A stretch of 64,000 nt of DNA, taken from NCBI GenBank assembly GCA_036656615.1, contig JAVXHY010000010.1:1-64000 (forward strand). The letters run 5' to 3'. Positions 16,822 to 26,785 of this stretch are shown here, piece by piece. Source of the DNA: CAUPWF01 sp036656615 (GTDB taxonomy: Bacteria; Bacillota; Clostridia; Lachnospirales; Lachnospiraceae). The notes below the pieces were generated by a model that was given only the letters and a program-made list of their open reading frames with translations, did not search any database and had not been told where the DNA came from. Numbering within the stretch: the stretch's first letter is position 1; every line of letters starts with the position of its first letter. The position numbers were made by a program, and so were the translations under genes.

Positions 16822-16843
16822 GGTAACGTGCTCTCACATTACC
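16822..16843. promoter_or_regulatory. Inverted repeat, candidate operator
   Basis: GGTAACGTG and CACATTACC, 9-bp arms with one mismatch and a CTCT spacer, lie between the two divergent promoters. The size and symmetry suit a dimeric repressor. The regulator is unknown. Confidence 0.4.
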
Positions 16844-16949
16844 GTGATAATATACAAAATCGTTATGTGTGCATACAACATACATTTGTTCGTCCCTTAA
16901 AATTTTAGTAACTTTTTATTAAATTTTTCAATATATTCTTAAGTTTTTA

Positions 16950-16979
16950 TTGTCAATAGACTGCGTTCTATGATACAAT
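16950..16979 (+). promoter_or_regulatory. Sigma-A promoter of the aminopeptidase P operon
   Basis: TTGTCA, an 18-bp spacer and TACAAT, about 49 bp upstream of the ATG. Confidence 0.75.
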
Positions 16980-17027
16980 CCCAAATGCAGGGATAAATAA
17001 TTTATATGTCAAAAGGAGGATTTTCAA

Positions 17028-18821
17028 ATGAGTGTAGCAGAAAGAATTGCACAACTTAGAGTACTCATGAAAGAGAAGAAAATGGATGCTTACATGGTAC
17101 CTTCCGCTGACAATCATCAGAGTGAATACGTCGGAGACTATTTTAAAGCAAGAGCTTATATTTCCGGGTTTACCGGTTCTGCCGGTACAGTTGTAATCAT
17201 GAATGATGATGCCGGTCTATGGACAGATGGACGATATTTTATACAGGCCAAGGAGCAGCTGGCTGGCAGTGGAGTTCGTCTTTTCGAAATTGGCGAACCA
17301 GGTGTTCCAACGCCAGAAGAATACCTGGCATCTACACTTCCAGAACATGGAAGATTGGGTTTTGATGGCAGAGTCATTGCTGTTGGTGAAGGACAGGCTT
17401 TGGAGCAGGTGGTGCATGCAAAGAATGGAACCATTGATTACGAATGTGATTTGATTGGGGACATTTGGAGTGACAGACCAGCTTTATCTTTGAAACCGGC
17501 ATTTTTCTTAGCAGAAAAATATTCCGGTGAAAGTGCCGCGTCTAAGCTATCCAGGGTGCGAAATAAGATGAAGGAATTGGGTGCCACGGTTCATATTATC
17601 ACTACATTAGATGATATTGCTTGGCTTCTGAATATCCGTGGGGATGATGTATCCTATTCACCATTGGTATTATCTTATGCTGTTGTTACCTTAGATCAAG
17701 TGATTTTGTTTATGGATGAACATAAGCTAAATGACGAAATTAAGGCGGAATTTGAAAAAGTGAATGTTGTTGTAAACCCATACAATGATATTTATGACTT
17801 CGTGAAGACATTTCATTTAGACGAAACTATTTTAATTGATCCTAGAAAGTTGAATTATGCTATATATAACAATATCCCTAAAGATATAGCAACAGTAGAA
17901 GCTCCTAATCCTACTATTCTTTTTAAGGCAGTTAAAAACACAGTGGAGATTGAAAATTTCAAGAAAAGCCATGTCAAAGATGGTATTGCCTTCACACGAT
18001 TTATGTACTGGTTGAAGAACAATGTAGGTAAGATGGACATTACTGAAATCAGTGCATCGGATAAGCTGGAAGAATTCAGAGCACAGCAGGAAGGCTTTTT
18101 ATGGCCGAGCTTCGCTCCTATCTCCGCTTATAAGGAACATGCAGCAATGATGCATTATGGTGCAACCAAAGAATCGGATGTCCCATTGCTTGCAGAACAT
18201 CTTTACCTTTCTGATACAGGTGGAAACTATTATGAAGGAACAACTGATATTACGAGAACAATTGCGCTTGGAGAAATCAGCCCGGAATTAAAGCTACACT
18301 TTACAGCAGTAACAAGGGGGATGATTAATTTATCAATGGCTAAGTTTTTGCAAGGTGCTATCGGATACAATCTAGATATTCTTGCAAGAAGACCTATGTG
18401 GGATTTGGGCATTGATTACAAATGTGGTACAGGTCACGGAGTTGGGTATCTTCTCAATATTCACGAAGCGCCTACTGGTTTCAGGTGGCAGATTAATCCC
18501 CTTCGGGATGAAACGCATCCATTTGAGCCTGGAATGATTATCACAAACGAACCTGGCATTTATATTGAAGGTTCACATGGTATCCGTATTGAAAATGAAT
18601 TGATTACCAAGTTATCAGAAAAGACTCAATTTGGTCAGTTTATGGAATTCGAGCCATGTACATTTGTTCCCATTGATTTGGATGCAATTGACCCAAGTCT
18701 AATGAACAACGAAGAGCGTAATTATTTAAATAATTACCACAAAATGGTATTCCAGACCATCGCACCTCATCTTTCGGATGAAGAACGTAGTTGGTTAAAA
18801 GAATACACAAGAGAAATCTAA
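17028..18821 (+). CDS. pepP: Xaa-Pro aminopeptidase (aminopeptidase P, M24B)
   Basis: A 597-residue cytoplasmic metallopeptidase that removes the first residue from peptides with Pro in position 2. It has two creatinase-like N-terminal domains (about 1-300) and a C-terminal M24 catalytic domain. The metal ligands are visible: the Asp residues in DTGGNYYEGTTDITRT, His in GTGHGVGYLLNIHE, Glu in NEPGIY and Glu in GIRIENE. The three-domain size of about 600 matches the larger aminopeptidase P group. The start has AAAGGAGG upstream. It forms an operon with the peptide transporter 28 bp downstream. Confidence 0.93.
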   Translation: MSVAERIAQLRVLMKEKKMDAYMVPSADNHQSEYVGDYFKARAYISGFTGSAGTVVIMNDDAGLWTDGRYFIQAKEQLAGSGVRLFEIGEPGVPTPEEYLASTLPEHGRLGFDGRVIAVGEGQALEQVVHAKNGTIDYECDLIGDIWSDRPALSLKPAFFLAEKYSGESAASKLSRVRNKMKELGATVHIITTLDDIAWLLNIRGDDVSYSPLVLSYAVVTLDQVILFMDEHKLNDEIKAEFEKVNVVVNPYNDIYDFVKTFHLDETILIDPRKLNYAIYNNIPKDIATVEAPNPTILFKAVKNTVEIENFKKSHVKDGIAFTRFMYWLKNNVGKMDITEISASDKLEEFRAQQEGFLWPSFAPISAYKEHAAMMHYGATKESDVPLLAEHLYLSDTGGNYYEGTTDITRTIALGEISPELKLHFTAVTRGMINLSMAKFLQGAIGYNLDILARRPMWDLGIDYKCGTGHGVGYLLNIHEAPTGFRWQINPLRDETHPFEPGMIITNEPGIYIEGSHGIRIENELITKLSEKTQFGQFMEFEPCTFVPIDLDAIDPSLMNNEERNYLNNYHKMVFQTIAPHLSDEERSWLKEYTREI

Positions 18822-18849
18822 AAAAAAGTTATTGGAGGATTTTGGAATT

Positions 18850-20184
18850 ATGGGAGAAACAGCAGTAAAAAACAAAAAACCTTTTGGTTATTATGTTTGT
18901 TCATTATCATTTACAATTGAACGTATGGCATTCTATTCAGCAAAATGGTTGATCGCAATGTTTGTAGTAGCAACAGTAGCAAAAGGTGGTATCGGACTAA
19001 CACCTGCAGATGGTGCTAAAATGACCGCTAACTTAGTAGCATTTACATATTTGGCTCCATTGATCGGTGGTTATTTATCTGACCATTTTATCGGCGCTAG
19101 ATATTGTGTTCCAGTTGGTATGATTTTAATGGGACTTGGTTATCTTTGTGGATGGCAGGCACAGTCTGCTGCTATGGTTAATATTATGATTATTCTTGTA
19201 TCAGTTGGTACTGGTTTATTCAAAGGAAATAACTCAGCAATCACAGGTAGACTTTTTGACGATCCTGACCAATTAGATGGTGCTTTTTCATTACAGTATT
19301 CATTTGTTAACATTGGTTCTTTTATTGGTACAACTGCAGTTGGTTTTATCGCAGTTGCTGCTGGTTACAGATTCTGTTTCTTGCTTTGTGGAATCTTAAT
19401 GTTTATTGATGCTGTATGGTTTTTCTTTGGATCACGTTTCTTAGGTGAAGCAGGTAAAAAACCTTTTAAATTTGACAAGGCTTCTGAACATGCACATAAA
19501 GAAACAATTGAAAACAAACCACTTACAACTATTGAAAAGAAAAGAGTTGCTGCTATTGTTTTAGTATCTTTATTCTCAGTTATTTTCTGGATATTCTGGT
19601 ACTTAGCATATATGCCAGTATATTACTACTGGGGTGGCGACAAAGGACTTGCAAACTGGATGATCGGAAGCTTCGAAATTCCTACTGCATGGTTTGATTC
19701 CTTGAATGCATTCTGCTGTATTACATTAGGACCAGTTCTTGGTGCAGTATGGTTTAAACTTTCAAAGAGACCACAGGGCGATTTAAGTATGTTTAAGAAA
19801 ACTGCTCTTGGTTTAGTATTACTTGGCGTTTCTTATGTAGTATTTGCTTTGGCTGATGTTACAAGAGGCGGCGGACAGGCTAGTATTTTATGGATCTTAG
19901 CTTTTGGTATCTTATTGTCTTTAGGTGAAATGGTATTCTCTCCACTTGGAAACTCTTTTATCTCAAAATTTGCACCAGCTAAATTATTATCAGTTATGAT
20001 GGGTGTATGGATCTTCTCTATCTTCATCTCTGGTAAATGTTATGGTTACTTATATGAATTTACATTGAAATTTGATTTCTCAACTGTATACTTCATTATT
20101 GCAGCAATTGCAATTATAAGTGGTGTCATCCTTGCTATCATGGATAAACGTTTAAATCGTTTAGTTGTTGAAGACGAAAAATAA
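18850..20184 (+). CDS. POT-family proton-coupled peptide transporter
   Basis: A 444-residue major facilitator of the POT/PTR2 family with about 12 to 14 membrane segments. The family signatures TIERMAFYS (E-x-x-E-R-like) near residue 22 and GGYLSDHFIGARYCVP near 75 are visible, as is GTGLFKGNNSAITGRLF near 125. It would import di- and tripeptides with protons. The ATG at 18850 follows GGAGG by 11 nt; an in-frame upstream TTG overlaps that site. Pairing with aminopeptidase P suggests uptake and cleavage of proline-containing peptides. Confidence 0.88.
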   Translation: MGETAVKNKKPFGYYVCSLSFTIERMAFYSAKWLIAMFVVATVAKGGIGLTPADGAKMTANLVAFTYLAPLIGGYLSDHFIGARYCVPVGMILMGLGYLCGWQAQSAAMVNIMIILVSVGTGLFKGNNSAITGRLFDDPDQLDGAFSLQYSFVNIGSFIGTTAVGFIAVAAGYRFCFLLCGILMFIDAVWFFFGSRFLGEAGKKPFKFDKASEHAHKETIENKPLTTIEKKRVAAIVLVSLFSVIFWIFWYLAYMPVYYYWGGDKGLANWMIGSFEIPTAWFDSLNAFCCITLGPVLGAVWFKLSKRPQGDLSMFKKTALGLVLLGVSYVVFALADVTRGGGQASILWILAFGILLSLGEMVFSPLGNSFISKFAPAKLLSVMMGVWIFSIFISGKCYGYLYEFTLKFDFSTVYFIIAAIAIISGVILAIMDKRLNRLVVEDEK

Positions 20185-20197
20185 TAATTTATAAAAA

Positions 20198-20247
20198 TAA
20201 AAATCAGCCACTTTCAAGTGTTATTGCTTGAAGTGGCTGATTTTTAT
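20198..20247. terminator. Bidirectional terminator between transporter and leuA
   Basis: A stem of about 15 bp (AATCAGCCACTT and its complement) with flanking A and T runs. It serves the plus-strand transporter operon and, in the other direction, leuA, whose stop codon abuts it. Confidence 0.88.
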
Positions 20248-21909
20248 TTAATTTATTTCTGGAATCTTATTAACTGCTACTACTAATGCTTCTATGGATG
20301 CTTTGATAATATCTGGATCAATTCCGACTCCCCAGTAAATTATATCGTGGGATTTGATTCCTACAAAGGCAACTGCTTTCGCAGAAGAACCACTTGCTTG
20401 AGAATGTTCTTCATATGCCATTAATTCATATTCAATCCCAAAATATTGTTGGATGGCATTACTAACTGCATCCAGGCGTCCGGTTCCATGTCCGATAATT
20501 TCATCATTTTTCCCACAATGATGAATGGTAGTATTGGTGGTAATGCCATCTTCCTGATGAAAATGACAAGCTTCAATTTGGAAAATATTCTTTACGGATA
20601 GATAATGCTCTTCAAATATTTGATATACATGTTCCGGAGTCAATTCCTTATGTGCTTTATCGGAAATATCTTTGACCACATATCCGACTTCTTCTCTCAT
20701 TTGCTCAGGCAGGCTAATGCCAAAGTTTTGTTTGAGAATGTAATTTACACCACCCTTACCAGACTGGCTGTTAATACGTATGACATCGGAAGCATAAGTT
20801 TTCCCTACATCTTTTGGATCAATAGGCAGATAAGGTACTGTCCAGGTATCCAATTGTTTTTCTTCCCGCCAAGCCATTCCTTTGGCAATGGCATCTTGAT
20901 GGGATCCGGAAAAAGCAGTAAAAACTAAATCACCAGCATAGGGCTGCCTGTCATAGACTTTCATTCGGGTCAAAGATTCATAGGTGTCACAGATTGCCTG
21001 AATATTAGAAAAATCAAGTCCAGGATCGACTCCATGAGAATACATATTCATAGCAACGGTAATCAAATCAACATTTCCAGTACGTTCTCCGTTACCAAAT
21101 AAGGTTCCTTCGATTCGGTCTGCTCCAGCAAGCACACCTAATTCTGCATCGCATACCCCACATCCTCTGTCGTTGTGTGGATGCAAACAAAGAATCACTT
21201 CATTTCGATAATTAAGATGCTTGTGAATATATTCCACTTGACTGGCAAATACATGAGGCATGGCATTTTCGACTGTGGTTGGAATATTAATAATTGCTTT
21301 TCGATCTGTGGTGGGTTTCCAGACATCTAACACTGCATTGCACACTTCTAGTGCATAATCAACTTCTGTTCCCGGAAAACTTTCCGGACTATATTGAAAG
21401 GTGAAATTACCATCGGTTTCTTCCGCCAATTCTTTTAGAAGCTTTGCTCCTTCTATGGCAATTTCTTTGATGCTGGATTGTGATTTTTTAAATACTTGTT
21501 CTCTTTGTGCTACAGACGTAGAATTATATAAATGTACAATGGCATGTGGAGCACCTTCTACTGCGTCAAAGGTTCGTTTGATAATATGTTCCCTGGCCTG
21601 TGTCAACACTTGAATGGTCACATCCTCCGGAATCATCCCGTCTTCTATGATTCTTCTGATAAACTGATATTCTGTCTCAGATGCTGCAGGGAATCCTACT
21701 TCAATCTCCTTGAAACCAACCGATACAAGTAATTGGAAAAATTTTACCTTTTCATCAATACTCATTGGTTCAATGAGAGCCTGATTGCCATCCCGCAAAT
21801 CTACACTGCACCATATGGGTGCTTTACTAATATAATCTGCCTTGACCCAGTCATAAGTGACTTTGGGAGGCATAAAATAACTTCGTTGATATTTCTGGAC
21901 ATTTTTCAT
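20248..21909 (-). CDS. leuA: 2-isopropylmalate synthase (type 2 LeuA)
   Basis: Condenses acetyl-CoA with 2-ketoisovalerate in the first committed step of leucine synthesis. The 553-residue length and the start MKNVQKYQRSYFMPP are typical of the longer LeuA type. DLRDGNQALIEPM near residue 38 and LHPHNDRGCG near 240 carry the catalytic Asp and His ligands of the DRE-TIM family. The C-terminal region (about 430-550) is the allosteric domain, with GTGRLDAVSNAI. No other leu gene is nearby. GAGGAG precedes the ATG. No T-box or leader peptide was seen. Confidence 0.95.
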   Translation of the reverse strand: MKNVQKYQRSYFMPPKVTYDWVKADYISKAPIWCSVDLRDGNQALIEPMSIDEKVKFFQLLVSVGFKEIEVGFPAASETEYQFIRRIIEDGMIPEDVTIQVLTQAREHIIKRTFDAVEGAPHAIVHLYNSTSVAQREQVFKKSQSSIKEIAIEGAKLLKELAEETDGNFTFQYSPESFPGTEVDYALEVCNAVLDVWKPTTDRKAIINIPTTVENAMPHVFASQVEYIHKHLNYRNEVILCLHPHNDRGCGVCDAELGVLAGADRIEGTLFGNGERTGNVDLITVAMNMYSHGVDPGLDFSNIQAICDTYESLTRMKVYDRQPYAGDLVFTAFSGSHQDAIAKGMAWREEKQLDTWTVPYLPIDPKDVGKTYASDVIRINSQSGKGGVNYILKQNFGISLPEQMREEVGYVVKDISDKAHKELTPEHVYQIFEEHYLSVKNIFQIEACHFHQEDGITTNTTIHHCGKNDEIIGHGTGRLDAVSNAIQQYFGIEYELMAYEEHSQASGSSAKAVAFVGIKSHDIIYWGVGIDPDIIKASIEALVVAVNKIPEIN

Positions 21910-22000
21910 ACTTCACTCCTCTTTCGCGTTTGATTTTACTTTTAACATATGATACCACATCTATTTCAAGATAGAAAGTAAAAACGTATACTTTAGCAAG

Positions 22001-23194
22001 TTAATTCTGCATTTCATACAATTGAAAGACTTTTTGAAAACACCAAGTAAAATTAATTTGCTCAATCGTATCTAAAGCAATCAGACTTTCAGAGTGCCAT
22101 TCATTTTTATTTAGCAGATATTTGATTTGTCCTATTTTTTCTCCTTTTTGTATGGGAGCTTTTATGGCTTTTGGATATTTATATTGTAGCTCTATTTGAT
22201 CATTCTTAGAAAGCAGCATAGTTTTATCTTCCTTTTGAATTCCTATTTTAAGCAAAGCAGATTCACCTAATTGAGAAGTTTGGCCATTTAATACTAAAAT
22301 AGGATTAAGATCATTTGTTTTTTTGGAAAAATCGGTGATATTTTTCAACTCATAATGCGCTATTCCATATTCCATAAGAGTTTTTGTATCCATCCACTTG
22401 TTATTTTTTTGATTGGGCCATCCACAGGCTAATAAAGACACAATAAAGGTCTTCCCATCACGCTCTAAAGCTCCTACATAGCAATATCCTGCTTCCCCGG
22501 TAAATCCGGTTTTTCCAGTCATGGCACCATCCATCATTTGTAAAAATGCATTATGGTTATTACATAGATAAGACGAAGTCTTGGAACAATCTACAAAACT
22601 ATGGACAGGTGTCTGTGTGATTTCAAGAAATTCCATACGTTTTGGTGAATGCTGGATACAATATCTCATGATAAGAGCTAAGTCTGCCGCCGTTGTACCA
22701 TGACTGTCTGTTTCGTTAGAAGCATCTAGTCCATTTGGTGTAATGAAATAAGTGTTTTTGCATCCTATAGATTGTGCTTTCTGGTTCATAAGCTTGGCAA
22801 ATCCTTCCACAGTTCCACCTATATGTTCTGCAATTGCTACTGCAGTATCATTATGAGATTCCAGCATTAGAGAATAAAGCAGATCCTTCATATAAAACTG
22901 CTCCTGCACCTTCATACCCAAATGTACTTTAGGCTGTATAACAGCTTCTTTACTTACCGTTACAATGTCGGTAGGTTTACTTTGTTCCAATGCAAGAATA
23001 CAAGTCATAATCTTGGTCGTACTTGCCATTGCTTTTTTTTCATATCCATTTTTTTCAACTAAAATACGCCCACTGTCAGCATCCATAAGAACGGCTGATT
23101 GGGCGTATAGTTCGTTGATTTCCTCTTGTGCATACAAAGTCTGGGTAAGGAGTAATAAGAGCAAGAAGCATAGTAGAATTCGTTTCAATGGCAC
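22001..23194 (-). CDS. D-alanyl-D-alanine carboxypeptidase (S11), DacF-like
   Basis: A 397-residue penicillin-binding protein that trims the terminal D-Ala of peptidoglycan stem peptides. It has a signal peptide (about 1-22, ending LYA). The active-site triad motifs are STTK near residue 58, SHND near 113 and KTGFTGEAGY near 235, followed by a C-terminal beta domain and a weakly amphipathic tail. The start is GTG at 23194 or, better spaced from an AGGT site, TTG at 23188. A second S11 gene lies 2.3 kb upstream. Confidence 0.9.
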   Translation of the reverse strand: MPLKRILLCFLLLLLLTQTLYAQEEINELYAQSAVLMDADSGRILVEKNGYEKKAMASTTKIMTCILALEQSKPTDIVTVSKEAVIQPKVHLGMKVQEQFYMKDLLYSLMLESHNDTAVAIAEHIGGTVEGFAKLMNQKAQSIGCKNTYFITPNGLDASNETDSHGTTAADLALIMRYCIQHSPKRMEFLEITQTPVHSFVDCSKTSSYLCNNHNAFLQMMDGAMTGKTGFTGEAGYCYVGALERDGKTFIVSLLACGWPNQKNNKWMDTKTLMEYGIAHYELKNITDFSKKTNDLNPILVLNGQTSQLGESALLKIGIQKEDKTMLLSKNDQIELQYKYPKAIKAPIQKGEKIGQIKYLLNKNEWHSESLIALDTIEQINFTWCFQKVFQLYEMQN

Positions 23195-23279
23195 ATACCT
23201 GCACAGCGTATTAGTTATTACTATTCATATGCATAATTTTTGACACACATTACTAATACTCATATGAAAATATAAGAAA

Positions 23280-23849
23280 TTAGATGTCCAGAGTTAACTG
23301 AACCTCATCTTCTGCTTCTGTTTTGAAATCTTCTAATTTAGTTGGATTTAAAATAGGAAGATCATCAATAGATGAAACTCGAAATCTGCGAAGAAATTCT
23401 TCTGTAGTTCCAAAGACCAGTGGTCTTCCAGGAGCATTGAGTCTTCCTACTTCATGCACTAAATTATATTCTATTAATTTGTTCATAGCATGATCCGCTT
23501 TTACACCACGAATTTTTTCTATTTCCAGTTTTGTGATAGGCTGCTTGTAGGCAATAATAGATAAGGTTTCCAATAATACATCTGTGAGAACCTGTTTCTT
23601 TGGCTGCTTTGCAATACGTATTAAATATTCATATAAGTCCACCTTAGTACACATTTGAAAGGCATCTCCAAGTTCAATAATGTGTACACCTCTGTTTTCA
23701 CTCTCATAGTGATCCATCATATTATGGATAATTTTTCTAGTGGTATTTTCATCATGTTCAATAGCAGTGGCTAATTGTGCTAATTCTACGGATTCGCCCA
23801 TAGTAAATAAAATTGCTTCTATAATTCCTTCTAGTTTACTGATTCTCAA
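23280..23849 (-). CDS. scpB: Segregation and condensation protein B
   Basis: ScpB is the winged-helix dimer that binds ScpA in the SMC condensin complex. The 189-residue protein shows EAILFTMGESVE near residue 11, SIIAYKQPITKLEIEKIRG in the middle and GRPLVFGTTEEFLRRF towards the end, all typical. It starts at a TTG with GGAGG 7 nt upstream and follows scpA by 19 bp. Confidence 0.95.
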   Translation of the reverse strand: MRISKLEGIIEAILFTMGESVELAQLATAIEHDENTTRKIIHNMMDHYESENRGVHIIELGDAFQMCTKVDLYEYLIRIAKQPKKQVLTDVLLETLSIIAYKQPITKLEIEKIRGVKADHAMNKLIEYNLVHEVGRLNAPGRPLVFGTTEEFLRRFRVSSIDDLPILNPTKLEDFKTEAEDEVQLTLDI

Positions 23850-23868
23850 ACTACTTCCTCCATATTAT

Positions 23869-24612
23869 CTAGACCAATGAAGTAATAAAAATATCATCAA
23901 AGGTATGTTCTTGTTGTATGGTTATCTTTCCGACCTTCATTAATTCTAAAATTGCTAAAAATGTTACCACCATATGCATTTTTGATTTTTGATTTTCCAG
24001 TAATTCACGATAACTGAATTTATGATATTTGGATGCATAAGCCTCTACAAAACTCAATTTTTCTGCTAAAGTTACTTCTTCTTTTTCAATTTGACCAAAG
24101 GTGCTTCTTACTGGATCTACTTTATCTTCTTTTCGTTTCATTACATCTTTAAATATATCATTTAATTGATGTAAGGTAATACCCTCTAATAAAAGGTCTA
24201 AATCAACGGGCTTTTTGTATGTCAGCACCTCCTCTGGTATGGTAGGAGGTTTATATAACATTTGTTCCGCTTCCATTTGACGATCTCTTAGTTCATATGA
24301 CATATATTTATACATTTTATATTGAAGTAATTGTTCTACTAATTCTTGTCGCGGATCTTCTTCTGCTCCATCTTCATTTTTTTCCTTTGGAAGAAGCATG
24401 CGTGATTTAATATCCAAAAGAGTTGCTGCCATTAGTAGAAATTCACTCATAACATTAATATCACTTTTTTCCATTGCATGAATATAGTCCATGTATTGTT
24501 TTGTGATTTCAACAATAGGAATATCATAGATATCAATTTTATTTTTTTCTATTAAATGCATAAGTAAATCTAATGGTCCCTCAAAAGCTTCCAGTTTTAC
24601 CGGTATTCCCAT
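23869..24612 (-). CDS. scpA: Segregation and condensation protein A
   Basis: ScpA is the kleisin that closes the SMC ring. At 247 residues it has the N-terminal SMC-binding motif FEGPLDLLMHLIEKNKIDIYD (about 9-29) and the helix EFLLMAATLLDIKSRMLLP near residue 58. The C-terminal winged helix carries VVTFLAILELMKVGKI. Adjacent scpB confirms it. Confidence 0.95.
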   Translation of the reverse strand: MGIPVKLEAFEGPLDLLMHLIEKNKIDIYDIPIVEITKQYMDYIHAMEKSDINVMSEFLLMAATLLDIKSRMLLPKEKNEDGAEEDPRQELVEQLLQYKMYKYMSYELRDRQMEAEQMLYKPPTIPEEVLTYKKPVDLDLLLEGITLHQLNDIFKDVMKRKEDKVDPVRSTFGQIEKEEVTLAEKLSFVEAYASKYHKFSYRELLENQKSKMHMVVTFLAILELMKVGKITIQQEHTFDDIFITSLV

Positions 24613-24631
24613 AATTATCTTATCCTATCTA

Positions 24632-25486
24632 TTATTTTCCATTTAAATGTAACATCACTACTTCTGCTGGATTAAACAGACGAAGCTTAATGGTATGATT
24701 ACCCAATCCTCTGCTTACAACCACGGTAGAATGATCTACGTTATAAATACCTCCTGAAAATCGAGGAAATAGTTTGACCTGAGGTGACATAATTCCACCA
24801 ACAAATGGAATCCTTATAATTCCGCCATGTAAATGACCAGAAAGAACTAAATCAGCACCCCATTTTACATAGGTATCAGCATGAACTGGATTATGTGCCA
24901 AAAGTATTTGATAATAAACCATACTGGATTTTCCGATTTTTTCTTCTATTTCATTTACACTTAGTTGACAATGATTAAATGTGTCATAGTAGAATAAGGG
25001 AATCTCTAATCCGGTAATCAAAGCTAATTCACTATCCCAGTCTCGAACGTAGGATGTATTTTCTAACATAATTATTCGATTATTGGTCAATGTTTTTCTG
25101 TATTTATCATATGCAAAACCATATTCCTGTGGTTTTTCTCTCATACGCTGTTCATGATTGCCATTTGCACAATAAACAGGAGCAATCATAGATAATTGTA
25201 TCATGAATTTTTCTGCTGTAGTGTAAGGAATATCCCGTTTTCCAATCAGCATATCACCGCCGACAAGTATTAAATCAGGGGCTTCTTCCTTTATTTTTTT
25301 TATTAATTTTTCATTGCTTTTTCCATAAACGGTGTTATGCAAATCACTTAAAAACATAATATTTAAATCTGTTTTTCTCCTACTTAGTTTTGGAGATTTA
25401 ATTTGATAATGTGTTACTTTAAAGGTATGTGTCTCTCTCACTATCTCTAAAAAAATTATCAAAATCAATATAAATATGATTATCAT
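24632..25486 (-). CDS. Membrane-anchored metallophosphoesterase (YkuE-like)
   Basis: A 284-residue calcineurin-like phosphoesterase with an N-terminal membrane anchor (residues 1-14). The metal-binding blocks are in order: FLSDLHN near residue 47, GGDML near 77, NGNHE near 110, LAHNP near 196 and GHLHGG near 217. Substrate is unknown; relatives act on UDP-sugar lipids or phosphodiesters. It sits between scpA and a carboxypeptidase gene. Confidence 0.85.
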   Translation of the reverse strand: MIIIFILILIIFLEIVRETHTFKVTHYQIKSPKLSRRKTDLNIMFLSDLHNTVYGKSNEKLIKKIKEEAPDLILVGGDMLIGKRDIPYTTAEKFMIQLSMIAPVYCANGNHEQRMREKPQEYGFAYDKYRKTLTNNRIIMLENTSYVRDWDSELALITGLEIPLFYYDTFNHCQLSVNEIEEKIGKSSMVYYQILLAHNPVHADTYVKWGADLVLSGHLHGGIIRIPFVGGIMSPQVKLFPRFSGGIYNVDHSTVVVSRGLGNHTIKLRLFNPAEVVMLHLNGK

Positions 25487-25547
25487 TTTATTTCCCCACT
25501 TTTATACTCTTTTGTACCTTGTTCATTATATAATTTTTCCTTGGTTT

Positions 25548-26711
25548 TTACAAGAAAAAGCTCTCTAATATCTGAAATAAGGCAGTTTTATAGTTTATTT
25601 CAGATACTGCTGTCTTGGCTAGAATTGGAATATGTCCGATAGGGGTTTTCCCAATATAATAGTGAACTTCTCCGATTTGATCTCCTTTTTTCACTGGTGC
25701 TTGTAATTCTTTCTTTAGTTTTATTTTTCGTGAAATTTGTTTCATGTCTGCTCCTGTAGTCTCAATGTATTGAAAAGGCTTAAGAAGTTCACCTGTTACC
25801 GATTTTTTGACACCATGTTTAATAGACACAGGAGACATTTTTAATTTTTGGTGATCGATATATTTGCTGCATGTTTCAAAACCATAATTTAACAATGAGG
25901 TGGCATCAGCAAATCTTGTTTTGGGGTCTGGTGCAGCCATAATAACTGCAATCAATTCCATATCGTTTTTCTTTGCTGTAGCTGAAATACAAAACTTAGC
26001 ATTGTTTGTAGATCCGGTCTTTAATCCAGTAGTGTATTCGTATTGACGAATTAATTTGTTTGTATTAGTTAAGCCGAATTCACTATTGCCCTTTGCTGTT
26101 GTATGAATAATATTTTCCATCCATATCGTTGAATAATCGTGTATCTGAGGATAATCAACAAGAAGTTCTCTAGACATGAGTGCAATATCTTTGGCAGTGG
26201 TTAGGTGTTGTTTTGCATCTAACCCATTACAATTTACAAAATTTGTGTTATTCATTCCGAGTTCTTTGGCACGTAGATTCATGTTCTTGACGAATTCCTC
26301 TTCTGTTGTGGCAATGTGCTCAGCTATTGCTACACAGGCATCATTAGCAGAAGCAACGGCAATACATTTTATCATAGTATCTACATTCTGAGTTTCACCT
26401 GGTTCAAAAAAGACCTGGGAACCTCCCATAGAAGCAGCATATTCTGATACGGTAACCATGTCTTCCAATTTGATTTTATGCTCTTGTAACGCATCAAAAA
26501 TTAATAGTAGTGTCATAATCTTTGTAACGCTTGCTGGAGGAAGTTTCTCATCTGCATTTTTTTCAAAAATGATTTGTCCTGTAGAGGCTTCTACAAGTAT
26601 AGAAGATGGAGAACTGATAGCTATTTCTGAGGCATCCGTATTTATCGGTTGTAAAAAGATACTTTGCAGTATAAGAACAAAAGAAAAACATACTGACAGG
26701 ATTGTTTTCAT
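25548..26711 (-). CDS. D-alanyl-D-alanine carboxypeptidase (S11), DacF-like
   Basis: A second S11 carboxypeptidase, 387 residues. It has a signal peptide (about 1-26, ending TDASE), SVTK near residue 63, SAND near 122 and KTGSTNNAKF near 228, then the C-terminal beta domain. The ATG at 26711 is supported by AAGGAG 7 nt upstream; an upstream in-frame extension lacks such a site. It is close in design to the gene at 22001, so the two are probably paralogues with different timing, perhaps one in spores, which is inference. Confidence 0.9.
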   Translation of the reverse strand: MKTILSVCFSFVLILQSIFLQPINTDASEIAISSPSSILVEASTGQIIFEKNADEKLPPASVTKIMTLLLIFDALQEHKIKLEDMVTVSEYAASMGGSQVFFEPGETQNVDTMIKCIAVASANDACVAIAEHIATTEEEFVKNMNLRAKELGMNNTNFVNCNGLDAKQHLTTAKDIALMSRELLVDYPQIHDYSTIWMENIIHTTAKGNSEFGLTNTNKLIRQYEYTTGLKTGSTNNAKFCISATAKKNDMELIAVIMAAPDPKTRFADATSLLNYGFETCSKYIDHQKLKMSPVSIKHGVKKSVTGELLKPFQYIETTGADMKQISRKIKLKKELQAPVKKGDQIGEVHYYIGKTPIGHIPILAKTAVSEINYKTALFQILESFFL

Positions 26712-26785
26712 TGAACAACTCCTTTTTTCATCGTCTACTATTATTGTAATATCATAAGTATTAAAATATGACTTTAAAATTAAAA

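Larger units (their letters stand above)
16692..17027. other. Divergent intergenic region mmdA/aminopeptidase P
   Basis: The 336-bp spacer holds a sigma-A promoter facing each way, a Rex-like palindrome and a second 9-bp-arm inverted repeat between them. No ORF or structured RNA is evident. Confidence 0.7.

Noticed and set aside
21910..22000. T-box or leucine leader peptide before leuA
   Set aside because: The spacer is only 91 bp, with no T-box sequence, no run of Leu codons and no terminator.
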